Positions 27,615 through 36,014 of a stretch of DNA of 64,000 bases are shown in pieces. This DNA comes from Azospirillum baldaniorum (GTDB taxonomy: Bacteria > Pseudomonadota > Alphaproteobacteria > Azospirillales > Azospirillaceae), in NCBI RefSeq assembly GCF_003119195.2, contig NZ_CP022262.1:268501-332500 (forward strand). The letters are read 5' to 3'. A program made the translations under genes and the position numbers. Under the pieces are notes generated by a model that had not been told where the DNA came from, did not search any database, and worked only from the letters and a program-made list of their open reading frames with translations. Each line of letters opens with the position of its first letter. Positions within the stretch are counted from its first letter, which is position 1.

Positions 27615-28796
27615 ATGCCGAACGACCCCCTGAACGCCTTCGTCCCCTACGGCCGGACCGAGGTCGCCGGAGCCGTAAGCGGCCTGCTGGCCGGGCTGCG
27701 CTTCGCGGTGAAGGACCTGTTCCACATCGCCGGCCTGCCCACCGGCGCCGGCAACCCGGACTGGCTGCGCACCCACGAGGTTCCACGGGAGACCGCGCCC
27801 GCCGTGCGGCGGCTGCTCGACGCCGGGGGGCGCGTCGCCGGCAAGACGCTGACCGACGAGCTGGCCTGGAGCCTGGCCGGCGAGAACGCCCATTACGGCA
27901 CCCCGGAGAACCCGAAGGCGCCCGGCCGCATTCCCGGCGGTTCCTCCAGCGGGTCGGCCTCCGCGGTGGCGGGCGGGGCGGTGGACTTCGCCATCGGGAC
28001 GGACACCGGCGGGTCGGTCCGCCTGCCGGCGAGCTACTGCGGCCTCTACGGCATGCGACCCACCCACGGGGCGGTTCCGTTGGACGGCTCCGTTCCCTTG
28101 GCGCCGAGCTTCGACACGGTGGGCTGGTTCGCGTGGGAGGCGGCGCTGCTCCGCCGCGTCGGGGCGGTGCTGCTGCCTCCGTCGTCCACCCTGGGGCCCG
28201 ATCTGGCCTTCCGCCGCCTGCTGGTCGCCGAGGACGCCTTCGCCATCGCGGGGGAGGCGGTCCGCGCCGCCCTCGCCACGGCCGTGGAGCGGCTGCGCGA
28301 GCGGTTCGGGTCGGCGGACGGCGTGACGCTGGCCCCGGAGGGGCTGGAGCAATGGCGTCCGGTCTTCCAGACGCTTCAGGCCGCCGAAGCCTGGGCGGCG
28401 CACGGCGCCTGGATCATGGCGACGAAACCGACCTTCGGGCCGGGGGTGCGCGACCGCTTCGCCGCGGCGGCCACACTCGACCCCGCCCTCGCCCGCGCCG
28501 CGGCGCAGACGCGGGAGGGCATCCGGCGGCGGATGGACGACCTCCTGGGCATGGACGGGCTGATCGTCCTGCCCAGCGCGCCGGGCATCGCGCCGCTGCG
28601 CGGCTCGTCGGGGGCGGCGGTGGACGCGGAGCGCGGGCGGGCGCTGGCGATCCTCTGCCCCGCCGGTCTGGCCGGTCTGCCGCAACTCTCCATTCCCGCG
28701 GCGCGGCTCCAGGGCTGCCCGCTCGGCCTGTCGCTGATCGGCCCACGCGGCAGCGATTCCGCGCTTCTGGCCATTGCCGAGGATCTGTTCGCATGA
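27615..28796 (+). CDS. Amidase-signature-family hydrolase (AtzE/HpxY-like)
   Basis: A 393-residue Ser-cisSer-Lys amidase. The lysine is Lys33 (FAVKDLF). The Ser-rich segment PGGSSSGSASAV holds the bridging serine, probably Ser110, and the nucleophile is Ser134 in GTDTGGSVR. It is shorter than AtzE or GatA (450-490 residues), mainly in the C-terminal part. The next gene overlaps by 4 bp and encodes an AtzH/HpxZ-like protein, the same pairing as in the cyanuric acid (atzEGH) and hypoxanthine/oxalurate (hpxYZ) loci. It probably cleaves a ureide or carbamoyl amide. The exact substrate is unknown. Confidence 0.82.
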   Translation: MPNDPLNAFVPYGRTEVAGAVSGLLAGLRFAVKDLFHIAGLPTGAGNPDWLRTHEVPRETAPAVRRLLDAGGRVAGKTLTDELAWSLAGENAHYGTPENPKAPGRIPGGSSSGSASAVAGGAVDFAIGTDTGGSVRLPASYCGLYGMRPTHGAVPLDGSVPLAPSFDTVGWFAWEAALLRRVGAVLLPPSSTLGPDLAFRRLLVAEDAFAIAGEAVRAALATAVERLRERFGSADGVTLAPEGLEQWRPVFQTLQAAEAWAAHGAWIMATKPTFGPGVRDRFAAAATLDPALARAAAQTREGIRRRMDDLLGMDGLIVLPSAPGIAPLRGSSGAAVDAERGRALAILCPAGLAGLPQLSIPAARLQGCPLGLSLIGPRGSDSALLAIAEDLFA

Positions 28797-29173
28797 CGCT
28801 TGAGATCAACATCCCCGAGGTGGTGGCCGAGGTCACCGCCGCGTTCGAGCGCTACGAGCGCGCGCTGACCGGCAACGACGTGACGGTCCTGGACGAGCTG
28901 TTCTGGAACCACCCGGCGACCCTGCGCTACGGCGTGGGCGAAAATCTGTACGGCTATGACGCCATCGCCGCCTTCCGCCAGGGCCGCCCGGCGGCGGGGC
29001 TGGACAGGAGCCTGCGCAACACCGTCATCACCACCTACGGCCGCGACATGGCGACCGCCAACACCGAGTTCACGCGCCCCTCCACCGAGCGCGTCGGGCG
29101 GCAGAGCCACACCTGGGTCCGCATGCCGGAGGGCTGGCGGATCGTTGCCGCGCATGTGTCGCTGATGGGCTAG
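28793..29173 (+). CDS. AtzH/HpxZ-like protein (DUF3225)
   Basis: A 126-residue protein of the SnoaL-like/NTF2 fold. It opens with an acidic helix (EVVAEVTAAFERYERALTGND), followed by the family segment LDELFWNHPATLRYGVGENLYG. AtzH of Pseudomonas sp. ADP has been described as a 1,3-dicarboxyurea deamidase, and HpxZ belongs to an oxalurate-related locus. Overlap with the amidase gene by 4 bp implies the two work on consecutive steps. Confidence 0.82.
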   Translation: MTLEINIPEVVAEVTAAFERYERALTGNDVTVLDELFWNHPATLRYGVGENLYGYDAIAAFRQGRPAAGLDRSLRNTVITTYGRDMATANTEFTRPSTERVGRQSHTWVRMPEGWRIVAAHVSLMG

Positions 29174-29271
29174 AGGTCACGGACGTACCGCCCGGTTGCC
29201 GATTCTCCGGCCCGCCGCCATCCTCTCTCTGTTCGCCGCTTTCCCAAACCCGCTCCGACGGACCGCCCGCG

Positions 29272-29757
29272 ATGACCTTAGACGACCCCCTGATCGAAGA
29301 GGCGTACCGCGTCCTGGCGGAGCGTCCCGGATTCCTCATCCGCCGCCTGCACCAGATCCACGTCGCCATGTTCATGGAGGAGTGCGCGGAGTTCAGCATC
29401 ACCCCCGTCCAGTACAGCGTGCTGACCGCTCTGGTGGACCGGCCCGACCTGGATCAGGTGACGCTGGGCGCCCAGATCGGCATCGACCGCACGACCACCG
29501 CCGGGGTGCTGGCGCGGCTGGCCGAGCGCGGGCTGATCCAGCGCCGGGCCAGCCCGGTGGACAAGCGCATGAAGCTGGCCGCCATCACCGCGGAGGGGCG
29601 GAAGCTGCTGCGTCGCATGGACAAGAAGGCCCAGCGCGCCCACGACCGCACCATCGCGCCACTGCCGAAGGAGGACCGGGCGGTTTTCCTGCGCTACCTG
29701 CTGCATCTGGTGGACGCCAGCAACGGCTACGGCCGCGCCCCCCTGCATCTGCCATGA
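29272..29757 (+). CDS. MarR-family regulator
   Basis: A 161-residue winged-helix regulator. The core TPVQYSVLTAL, recognition helix region IGIDRTTTAGVLARLAERGLI and wing RRASPVDKRMKLAAIT are all present. It ends the rightward locus and is a natural candidate to sense its substrate. NicR, the nicotinate-pathway repressor of P. putida, is also of this family, so control of the nic genes 20 kb away cannot be excluded. Confidence 0.85.
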   Translation: MTLDDPLIEEAYRVLAERPGFLIRRLHQIHVAMFMEECAEFSITPVQYSVLTALVDRPDLDQVTLGAQIGIDRTTTAGVLARLAERGLIQRRASPVDKRMKLAAITAEGRKLLRRMDKKAQRAHDRTIAPLPKEDRAVFLRYLLHLVDASNGYGRAPLHLP

Positions 29758-29767
29758 GGTGAACCAT

Positions 29768-29909
29768 CCCCTCTCCCGCCCCGGGAGAGGGAGGGACCCA
29801 CGCGTCAGCGTGGGAGGGTGAGGGTGCCGCCAAGGGCCGGTGCCTTGATCCTCGCACGACCCTCACCCGCCCGCTCTCGCGGGCACCCTCTCCCGGGACG
29901 GGAGAGGGG
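29768..29909. repeat. Family C palindromic repeat, copy 1
   Basis: About 142 bp. The ends are CCCCTCTCCCGCCCCGGGAG and TCTCCCGGGACGGGAGAGGGG. The inner part contains GGGAGGGTGAGGGT and ACGACCCTCACCCGCCCGC. Related to family B but with different end hairpins; the other copy is at 56869. Confidence 0.82.
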
Positions 29910-29931
29910 TCGCACGCAAAGGACACACGCG

Positions 29932-31131
29932 ATGAACGACGCCACCGCGCGGGCCGTGGAGCGGATGCTGGCCGCCGATCCGATGTGGACGGAGACCGGA
30001 ACCGCCGGGGAGCGGATCGGGCTGGACCGCCACACGCTGCTGCACGCCGGGCCGCCCTTTGCCGATCCGGCGGAGATCTGTCCGCCGATCCTCAACGCCG
30101 CCGCCGCGACGCTGCTGTTCGAAGGCATGGCCGACAGCGTGGAGGAGGCCCGCGCCATGGTGCGCAGCGGCGCCGTGACCCTGCGTCCGGCGCAGGATTT
30201 CGGCGTGGTCACCCCGCTCGCCGCCGTCGTGTCGCGGTCGATGTGGCTGCATGTGGTGGTGGATGCCGGCGGCTCCGGCGCCCGCGCCTACAGCCCGCTC
30301 AACGAGGGCGGCGGTCCCGCTCTGCGCTTCGGCATCGTCAGCGGGGCGGTGGTGGAGCGGCTGCGCCTGCTGCACGGCGCGGTCGGTCCGGCGCTGGCCG
30401 GGATCGGGCCGGTGGAGCTGCGTGGCATCGCATGCGAGGCGATGGAGCAGGGGGACGAGCTGCACGGGCGCGTCGGGGTGGCCTCGGCGCTGCTGACCGA
30501 GACGCTGGTGTCGCGTTTGGGCGGGACCGGCGCAGTCTGCGCCTTCCTGAAGGAGGCCGGGCAGTTCTTCCTCAACCCGTGGATGGCCGCCTGCAAGGCG
30601 GTGATGCTGGCCGGCGATGGCGTGCCGGGGGCGGCGCTGGTGACGGCGGCGGGCGGCAACGGGGTGCGCTTCGGGTTGCGCCTGTCGGGCATGATGGGCG
30701 AGGGCTGGGCGAGCGCGCCGGTGGCCGCCCCGCAGGGGCCGGACATCGGAGCCCCCCGCCCGCGCCTGCCGGCGATCGGGGACAGCGCCGTCATCGACGC
30801 GCTGGGCTTCGGCGCGCTGGCCCTCGACGCTGCGCCGCTGCTGCGGGCGGAACTGGGGGCGGCGGCCGAGACGGCCATCGCGGCGGCGGACCGGCTGCTC
30901 TGCGCCGACCATCCTGCCCACGGGCGGCGCGTCGGGCTGGACGCCCGCGCCGTGCTGCTGGGCGGCCCGGTGCCCCCGGTCTGTCTGGCCGCCCTGCACG
31001 CGGCGGGGGAGGACGGGATCGTCGGGCGCGGTCTCGCCTGGCATCCGCCCTCCTGCCACGCCGAGGCGGTGGCCGCGGTGGATGCGCGGAGCCGCGCTGG
31101 TTTCCCGGACGCCCCCGACCGTCGCGCCTGA
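29932..31131 (+). CDS. DUF1116 protein, AllG/YlbE-like (oxamate carbamoyltransferase component candidate)
   Basis: A 399-residue protein starting at ATG 29932, with AAAGGA 9 bp upstream. DUF1116 proteins include YlbE (AllG) of the E. coli allantoin locus. AllF, AllG and AllH together have been reported as the oxamate carbamoyltransferase, which turns oxalurate into oxamate and carbamoyl phosphate. Supporting features are GGNGVRFGLRLSG near residue 242 and a conserved GKEAGQFFLNPWMA-like segment (here LKEAGQFFLNPWMA) near 203. No AllF (FdrA) or AllH homologue is in the window. Together with the HpxW-like hydrolase and HpxZ-like protein it points to oxalurate/oxamate chemistry. Family assignment is moderately sure; function is inferred. 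Confidence 0.7.
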   Translation: MNDATARAVERMLAADPMWTETGTAGERIGLDRHTLLHAGPPFADPAEICPPILNAAAATLLFEGMADSVEEARAMVRSGAVTLRPAQDFGVVTPLAAVVSRSMWLHVVVDAGGSGARAYSPLNEGGGPALRFGIVSGAVVERLRLLHGAVGPALAGIGPVELRGIACEAMEQGDELHGRVGVASALLTETLVSRLGGTGAVCAFLKEAGQFFLNPWMAACKAVMLAGDGVPGAALVTAAGGNGVRFGLRLSGMMGEGWASAPVAAPQGPDIGAPRPRLPAIGDSAVIDALGFGALALDAAPLLRAELGAAAETAIAAADRLLCADHPAHGRRVGLDARAVLLGGPVPPVCLAALHAAGEDGIVGRGLAWHPPSCHAEAVAAVDARSRAGFPDAPDRRA

Positions 31132-31147
31132 CGTCCGGGGAGCCGGC

Positions 31148-31162
31148 GACGCCTATGGCGTC
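31148..31162. terminator. Short hairpin between convergent genes
   Basis: GACGCC-TAT-GGCGTC lies between the DUF1116 stop and the etfA stop and overlaps the last bases of etfA. No T-run follows. It may be part of a bidirectional end of transcription. Confidence 0.35.
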
Positions 31163-32090
31163 ACAGCGCCTGCTCCAGCTCCGGCACCGCCTTGAAGAGG
31201 TCGGCGACGAGGCCGTAGTCGGCGACCTGGAAGATCGGCGCCTCCTCGTCCTTGTTGATCGCGACGATGACCTTGCTGTCCTTCATGCCGGCGAGGTGCT
31301 GGATGGCACCGGAGATGCCGACGGCGATGTACAGCTCGGGCGCCACGATCTTGCCGGTCTGGCCGACCTGATAGTCGTTCGGCACGAAGCCGGCGTCGAC
31401 CGCAGCCCGGCTGGCGCCGACCGCGGCGCCCAGCTTGTCGGCCAGCGCCTCCAGAAGCTTGAAGTTCTCGCCCGACTGCATGCCGCGGCCGCCCGACACC
31501 ACGATCTTGGCCTGGGTCAGCTCCGGACGCTCCGACTTGGTCAGCTCCTGGCCGACGAACCTGGCCGAACCGGCGTCGCCCGTCCCGGCGATGCTCTCGA
31601 CCGTCGCCGAGCCGCCCGTGGCGGCGGCCGCCTCGAAGGCGGTGGTGCGCACCGTGACGACCTTGATCGGGTCGGCGGACTTCACCGTGGCGATGGCGTT
31701 GCCGGCGTAGATCGGCCGCTCGAAGGTGTCGGCGGAGACCACCCCGGTGATGTCGGAGATCGCCGCGACGTCGAGCAGGGCGGCGACGCGCGGCAGCAGG
31801 TTCTTGCCCTCCGACGAGGCGGCGGCCAGCACATGGCCGTAGCCCTTGGCGAGGTTGACGACCAGCGGCGCGACGTTCTCCGGCAGCGGGTGGGCGTAGG
31901 CCGCGTCGTCGGCCAGCAGCACCTTGGCCACACCGGCCACCGTGGCGGCGGCCTCGGCGACGGCCTGGGCCCCCTGGCCGGCGACCAGCACGTGGATGTC
32001 GCCACCAATCTTGGCGGCGGCGCTGACCGCGTTCAGCGTGGCCGCCTTCAGCGCGGCGTTGTCGTGTTCGGCAATGACGAGAATGGACAT
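31161..32090 (-). CDS. etfA: Electron transfer flavoprotein alpha subunit
   Basis: A 309-residue FAD-binding subunit that accepts electrons from acyl-CoA and similar dehydrogenases and passes them to ETF:quinone oxidoreductase. The C-terminal FAD domain motif VVSGGRGMQSGENFKLLEALADKLGA and the downstream QVGQTGKIVAPELYIAVGISGAIQHLAGM are clear. It is 35 bp downstream of etfB. Placement at the end of the left arm of the 2-oxoacid locus, opposite an acyl-CoA dehydrogenase gene, suggests it serves that dehydrogenase and the FAD-linked oxidase next door. A general role in fatty acid oxidation is also possible. Confidence 0.95.
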   Translation of the reverse strand: MSILVIAEHDNAALKAATLNAVSAAAKIGGDIHVLVAGQGAQAVAEAAATVAGVAKVLLADDAAYAHPLPENVAPLVVNLAKGYGHVLAAASSEGKNLLPRVAALLDVAAISDITGVVSADTFERPIYAGNAIATVKSADPIKVVTVRTTAFEAAAATGGSATVESIAGTGDAGSARFVGQELTKSERPELTQAKIVVSGGRGMQSGENFKLLEALADKLGAAVGASRAAVDAGFVPNDYQVGQTGKIVAPELYIAVGISGAIQHLAGMKDSKVIVAINKDEEAPIFQVADYGLVADLFKAVPELEQAL

Positions 32091-32125
32091 GTCAGATCAC
32101 TTTCCCTTCAAGGCGCACTGGCCCC

Positions 32126-32875
32126 TCAGATCGCGCGGGCTTCGTTCTTCAGCTTGTCGACCAGGGCGGCGACGTCGGCGACCTTGACGCCGGCCTTGCG
32201 CTTGGCCGGCTCGGCGACCTTGAGCGTGGTCAGGCGCGGCGCCACGTCGACACCCAGCGCGTCGGGGGCCAGCGTCTCGATGGGCTTCTTCTTGGCCTTC
32301 ATGATGTTGGGCAGCGAGGCGTAGCGCGGCTCGTTGAGGCGCAGGTCGGCGGTGACGACCGCCGGCAGGGTCAGCTGCACCGTCTCCAGGCCGCCGTCGA
32401 TCTCGCGGGTCACGGTGACCGAGCCCTCGCCCGGCGCGACCTTGGAGGCGAAGGTGCCCTGCGGCCAGCCCAGGAGGGCGGCGAGCATCTGGCCGGTCTG
32501 GTTGCAGTCGTCGTCGATCGCCTGCTTGCCCAGGATGACCAGAGTCGGGCCTTCCTTGTCGACCAGCGCCTTGAGCACCTTGGCGACGGCCAGCGGCTGC
32601 GTCTCGGCGTCGGTCTGGACCAGGATGCCGCGGTCGGCGCCCATGGCGAGGCCGGTGCGCAGCGTCTCCTGCGCGGCCGTCGGGCCGACGGTGACCACGA
32701 TGACCTCGGTCGCCTTGCCGGCTTCCTTGAGGCGGACGGCCTCTTCGACGGCGATCTCGTCGAAGGGGTTCATGCTCATCTTCACGTTGGCGGTCTCAAC
32801 GCCGGAACCGTCCGCCTTGACGCGGATCTTGACGTTGTAATCGACCACCCGCTTGACCGGGACGAGGATCTTCAT
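32126..32875 (-). CDS. etfB: Electron transfer flavoprotein beta subunit
   Basis: A 249-residue AMP-binding subunit. Landmarks are MKILVPVKRVVDYNVKIRV at the N-terminus, NPFDEIAVEEAVRLKE near residue 37 and the conserved LNEPRYASLPNIMKAKKKPI near 180. It lies 31 bp downstream of the FAD-linked dehydrogenase stop, consistent with one operon. Confidence 0.95.
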   Translation of the reverse strand: MKILVPVKRVVDYNVKIRVKADGSGVETANVKMSMNPFDEIAVEEAVRLKEAGKATEVIVVTVGPTAAQETLRTGLAMGADRGILVQTDAETQPLAVAKVLKALVDKEGPTLVILGKQAIDDDCNQTGQMLAALLGWPQGTFASKVAPGEGSVTVTREIDGGLETVQLTLPAVVTADLRLNEPRYASLPNIMKAKKKPIETLAPDALGVDVAPRLTTLKVAEPAKRKAGVKVADVAALVDKLKNEARAI

Positions 32876-32906
32876 CGGAAACGGTCCTTATATGGCCGGG
32901 CGGCGC

Positions 32907-34376
32907 TCAGGCGCGCAGGATCTTGCCGGGATTCATGATGTTGTGCGGATCGAAGGCGCGCTTCAGCGTCGCCATCATGTCCAGCTCGACCGCCGACTTG
33001 TAGCGCGGCATCTCGTCGATGCGCAGCCGCCCGATGCCGTGCTCGGCGGAAATGGAACCGCCCAGCTCGACGACGATGTCGTGGACGATGGCGTTGACCG
33101 TCGCCAGCTTCGCCTTCCATTCGGCCGGGTCGCCGCCCTCCGCCTGGATCGGGTTGAAATGGATGTTGCCGTCGCCGAGATGGCCGAAGGCGAAGGGGCG
33201 GATTCCCGGGCATTCCCGCTCCAGCGCCGCGTTGGCGCGGTCGAGGAAGCGCGCCACCCGGGAGATCGGCACCGACACGTCGTGCTTGAAGGACACGCCC
33301 TCGCGCTTCTGGCCCTCCGGAATGCCTTCGCGGATGCGCCACAGCGAATCGGCCTGGGCCTTGGAGGCGGCGACGACGCCGTCCAGCACCTCCCCGGCCT
33401 CCATTCCGGCCTCCAGAATGCCTTCCAGCATCTCCATCAGGCGGTTGCCGCCGTCCTGGTCGGCCAGCTCGACCAGCACGTACCACGGATAGCGGTCCCG
33501 CAGCGGGTCGGGCACGTCCGGCACGTGACGGCGGGCGACGTCGATGCAGTCGCGCTGGATCAGCTCGAAGGTGATGATGCGGTCGCCGGCCACGCCCTTG
33601 GCGCGGGTCAGCAGATCGACGGCGTCGCTGGGCGCCGACACCGCGACCAGCGCCGTGGCGGTGGCACGCGGCAGCGGCGACAGCTTCAGCACCGCGGCGG
33701 TGACGATGCCGAGCGTGCCTTCCGACCCGATGAAGATCTGCTTCATGTCGTAGCCGGCGTTGTCCTTGCGCAGCCCGCGCAGCCCGTCCCAGATCCGCCC
33801 GTCGGGCAGCACCACCTCCAGCCCGGCGACGAGGTTGCGCATGTTGCCGTAGCGCACGACCTGGACGCCGCCGGCGTTGGTGGCAATGTTGCCGCCGATC
33901 TGGCACGAGCCTTCGGCGGCGAGGCTCATCGGGAACAGCCGGCCGATGTCGCGCGCCGCGTTCTGGATGTTGGCGAGGATGCAGCCCGCCTCCACCGTCA
34001 TCGTGTCGTTGTCGATGTCGATCTCGCGGATGCGGTTCAGCCGGTTGGTCGAGAGGACGATCTCCGTCCCGTCGGCGTGCGGCTGGCTGGCCCCGGTCAG
34101 GCCGGTGTTTCCGCCCTGGGGCACGATGGGGGTGCGCGTCTCGGCGCAGATGCGCACCACCGCGGCCAGCGCCTCGGTGCTGTCGGGCAGAACCACGGCG
34201 GGCGAGCGGCCGACCCAGCCGTCGCGCCAGGATTCCATGAAGGGCTGCATGGTGTCGGGATCGGTGATCAGCCCGCGGTCGCCGACGATGGCGCGGATAG
34301 GGGCAAGCACGGCCGTCGCGAAGTCCGGCCGCCCGGCGGTCGGGGTGTGGTTGGACCCCGAAATGTCTTTGGACAA
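32907..34376 (-). CDS. FAD-linked 2-hydroxyacid dehydrogenase (D-lactate/D-2-hydroxyglutarate dehydrogenase family)
   Basis: A 489-residue PCMH-type flavoprotein of the GlcD/DLD/D2HGDH family. The FAD segment PQGGNTGLTGASQP lies near residue 95, a second FAD region reads EGSCQIGGNIATNAGG, and the C-terminal cap ends HNIMNPGKILRA. The metal/substrate segment FAFGHLGDGNIHFN is present. The start is a TTG at 34376 with GGGAGAG 5 bp upstream; no ATG gives a full domain. ETF genes follow, which fits ETF as electron acceptor, as for D-2-hydroxyglutarate dehydrogenases. It would feed a 2-oxoacid into the pathway of the right arm. The substrate is inferred. Confidence 0.85.
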   Translation of the reverse strand: MSKDISGSNHTPTAGRPDFATAVLAPIRAIVGDRGLITDPDTMQPFMESWRDGWVGRSPAVVLPDSTEALAAVVRICAETRTPIVPQGGNTGLTGASQPHADGTEIVLSTNRLNRIREIDIDNDTMTVEAGCILANIQNAARDIGRLFPMSLAAEGSCQIGGNIATNAGGVQVVRYGNMRNLVAGLEVVLPDGRIWDGLRGLRKDNAGYDMKQIFIGSEGTLGIVTAAVLKLSPLPRATATALVAVSAPSDAVDLLTRAKGVAGDRIITFELIQRDCIDVARRHVPDVPDPLRDRYPWYVLVELADQDGGNRLMEMLEGILEAGMEAGEVLDGVVAASKAQADSLWRIREGIPEGQKREGVSFKHDVSVPISRVARFLDRANAALERECPGIRPFAFGHLGDGNIHFNPIQAEGGDPAEWKAKLATVNAIVHDIVVELGGSISAEHGIGRLRIDEMPRYKSAVELDMMATLKRAFDPHNIMNPGKILRA

Positions 34377-34405
34377 GGAGACTCTCCCTGGGCTTCGGTT
34401 CGGCG

Positions 34406-35860
34406 TCACAGCGCGCGATAGGCCGTCTTGATGATGGTGTAGAACTCGATGGCGGAGCGTCCCTGCTCGCGCGGGCCGTAGCTCGACATCTTCCTGCCGC
34501 CGAAGGGGACGTGGTAGTCGACGCCGGCCGTCGGCAGGTTCAGCATGGTCATGCCGGCCTGGATGTTGGCCTGGAAGTGGCGGGCGTGCTTCATCGAGTT
34601 GGTGATGATGCCCGACGACAGGCCGTAGTCGGTGTCGTTGGCCACATGCAGGGCCTCTTCGTAATCCTTGACGCGGATGACGCTGGCGACCGGGCCGAAG
34701 ACCTCTTCCCGGTTGATGGTCATGGCGTTGCTGGTCTCGGTGAACAGCGTCGGGGCGAGGAACCAGCCGCGCGTCGGCCGGTCCAGCCGCCCGCCGCCGG
34801 AGGCCAGCTGCGCGCCTTCCTTCAGGCCGGTGTCGATGTAGTGCAGGTTCTTGGTGAGCTGGAACTCGTCGATGACCGGGCCGATCTGCGTCTCCGGCAG
34901 CAGGGCGTGGCCGACGCGCAGCGCCGCCATCCGCTCCGTCATCGCGGCGACGAAGGCGTCGTGGATCGAGTCCTCGACGATGAAGCGGCCGGTGGCCGTG
35001 CAGCGCTGGCCGGCGTGGAAATAGGCGCTGTTGACGCCGATCTCGGCGGCGCGCTCCGGGTCGGCGTCGCCCAGCACGACCAGCGGGTTCTGGCCGCCCA
35101 GTTCGAGCTGGACGCGGATCATCCGCTCCGCGCAACGCACGGCGATGCGCCGCCCGGTGTTGACCGAGCCGGTGAAGGATACGGCGTCCACCGCGTCGAC
35201 CACGGCGGCGCCGATGTTCGGGCCGGCGCCGATCACCAGATTGAACAGCGCGGCGGGCATGCCGTGGGCCTCCAGCGCCTCCGCGATGAGGCGGGTGACG
35301 GCGATGGAGATGCCCGGGGTCTTCTCCGACGGCTTCCAGATCACCGCGTTGCCGAAGGCCAGCGCCGGGGCGATCTTCCACATCGGCGTGGCGACCGGGA
35401 AATTCCATGGCGTGACGAGGCCGATGACGCCGACGGGCTCGCGCGTCACGTCGACCTCGACCCCCGGCCGCACCGAGCCCAGCGTCTCGCCGGGCGCGCG
35501 CAGCGCCTCGGCGGCGAAGAAGCGGGCGAGGTGGGCGGCGCGGGTGATCTCGCCCAGTGCGTCGGGGATGGTCTTGCCGCCCTCGGTCGCGGCGATGCGG
35601 GCCAGCTCGTCCTTGCGGTCGAACAGCGCGCGGGAGATGGCATCGAGCACCAGCGAGCGCTGCTCCACCGTGGCGGCGCGCCATTGCGGCTGGGCGGCGC
35701 GCGCCGCGGCGACGGCCTCCGCCACGTCGTCGGCGCCGGCGAGCGAGTAGGAGCCGGCCAGTTCGTCGAGGTTCGACGGGTTGACGATGTCGAGCCGCTC
35801 ACGGCCCGGACGCCAGGAGCCGGCGATGAAATTGGTGATGCGATCGGAAGCGGGGGACAT
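34406..35860 (-). CDS. Aldehyde dehydrogenase, 2-oxoglutarate-semialdehyde-dehydrogenase-like
   Basis: A 484-residue NAD(P)-dependent enzyme with the complete active site: Asn153 (TPWNFP), Lys176 (WKPSEKTP), Glu253 (QLELGG) and Cys287 (HAGQRCTA). The closest functional class by general look is the 2,5-dioxopentanoate (2-oxoglutarate semialdehyde) and succinate semialdehyde group, which is well represented in Azospirillum. In this locus it may oxidise a related, perhaps methylated, semialdehyde to a 2-oxodicarboxylate. It lies 29 bp upstream of the FAD-linked dehydrogenase. Exact specificity is not readable. Confidence 0.85.
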   Translation of the reverse strand: MSPASDRITNFIAGSWRPGRERLDIVNPSNLDELAGSYSLAGADDVAEAVAAARAAQPQWRAATVEQRSLVLDAISRALFDRKDELARIAATEGGKTIPDALGEITRAAHLARFFAAEALRAPGETLGSVRPGVEVDVTREPVGVIGLVTPWNFPVATPMWKIAPALAFGNAVIWKPSEKTPGISIAVTRLIAEALEAHGMPAALFNLVIGAGPNIGAAVVDAVDAVSFTGSVNTGRRIAVRCAERMIRVQLELGGQNPLVVLGDADPERAAEIGVNSAYFHAGQRCTATGRFIVEDSIHDAFVAAMTERMAALRVGHALLPETQIGPVIDEFQLTKNLHYIDTGLKEGAQLASGGGRLDRPTRGWFLAPTLFTETSNAMTINREEVFGPVASVIRVKDYEEALHVANDTDYGLSSGIITNSMKHARHFQANIQAGMTMLNLPTAGVDYHVPFGGRKMSSYGPREQGRSAIEFYTIIKTAYRAL

Positions 35861-35901
35861 GTCGTTTTTTCTCCGGGGACGTTTTTTTGGTGGCGCTGGT
35901 C

Positions 35902-36009
35902 CTTGCCCCCACCCCGGCCCTCCCCCGCTGCGCAGGGGAGGGGGATTATCGCGAGGCGGCGGCAGTTCCCTCCCCTGCGTGAGCGGGGGAGGGTCAGGGT
36001 GGGGGCAAG
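35902..36009. repeat. Family A palindromic repeat, copy 4
   Basis: Lies between the ketopantoate-reductase-like gene and the aldehyde dehydrogenase within the left arm. Outer arms CTTGCCCCCACC and GGTGGGGGCAAG are perfectly complementary and differ from those of copies 2 and 3. Confidence 0.85.
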
Positions 36010-36014
36010 TGCGC

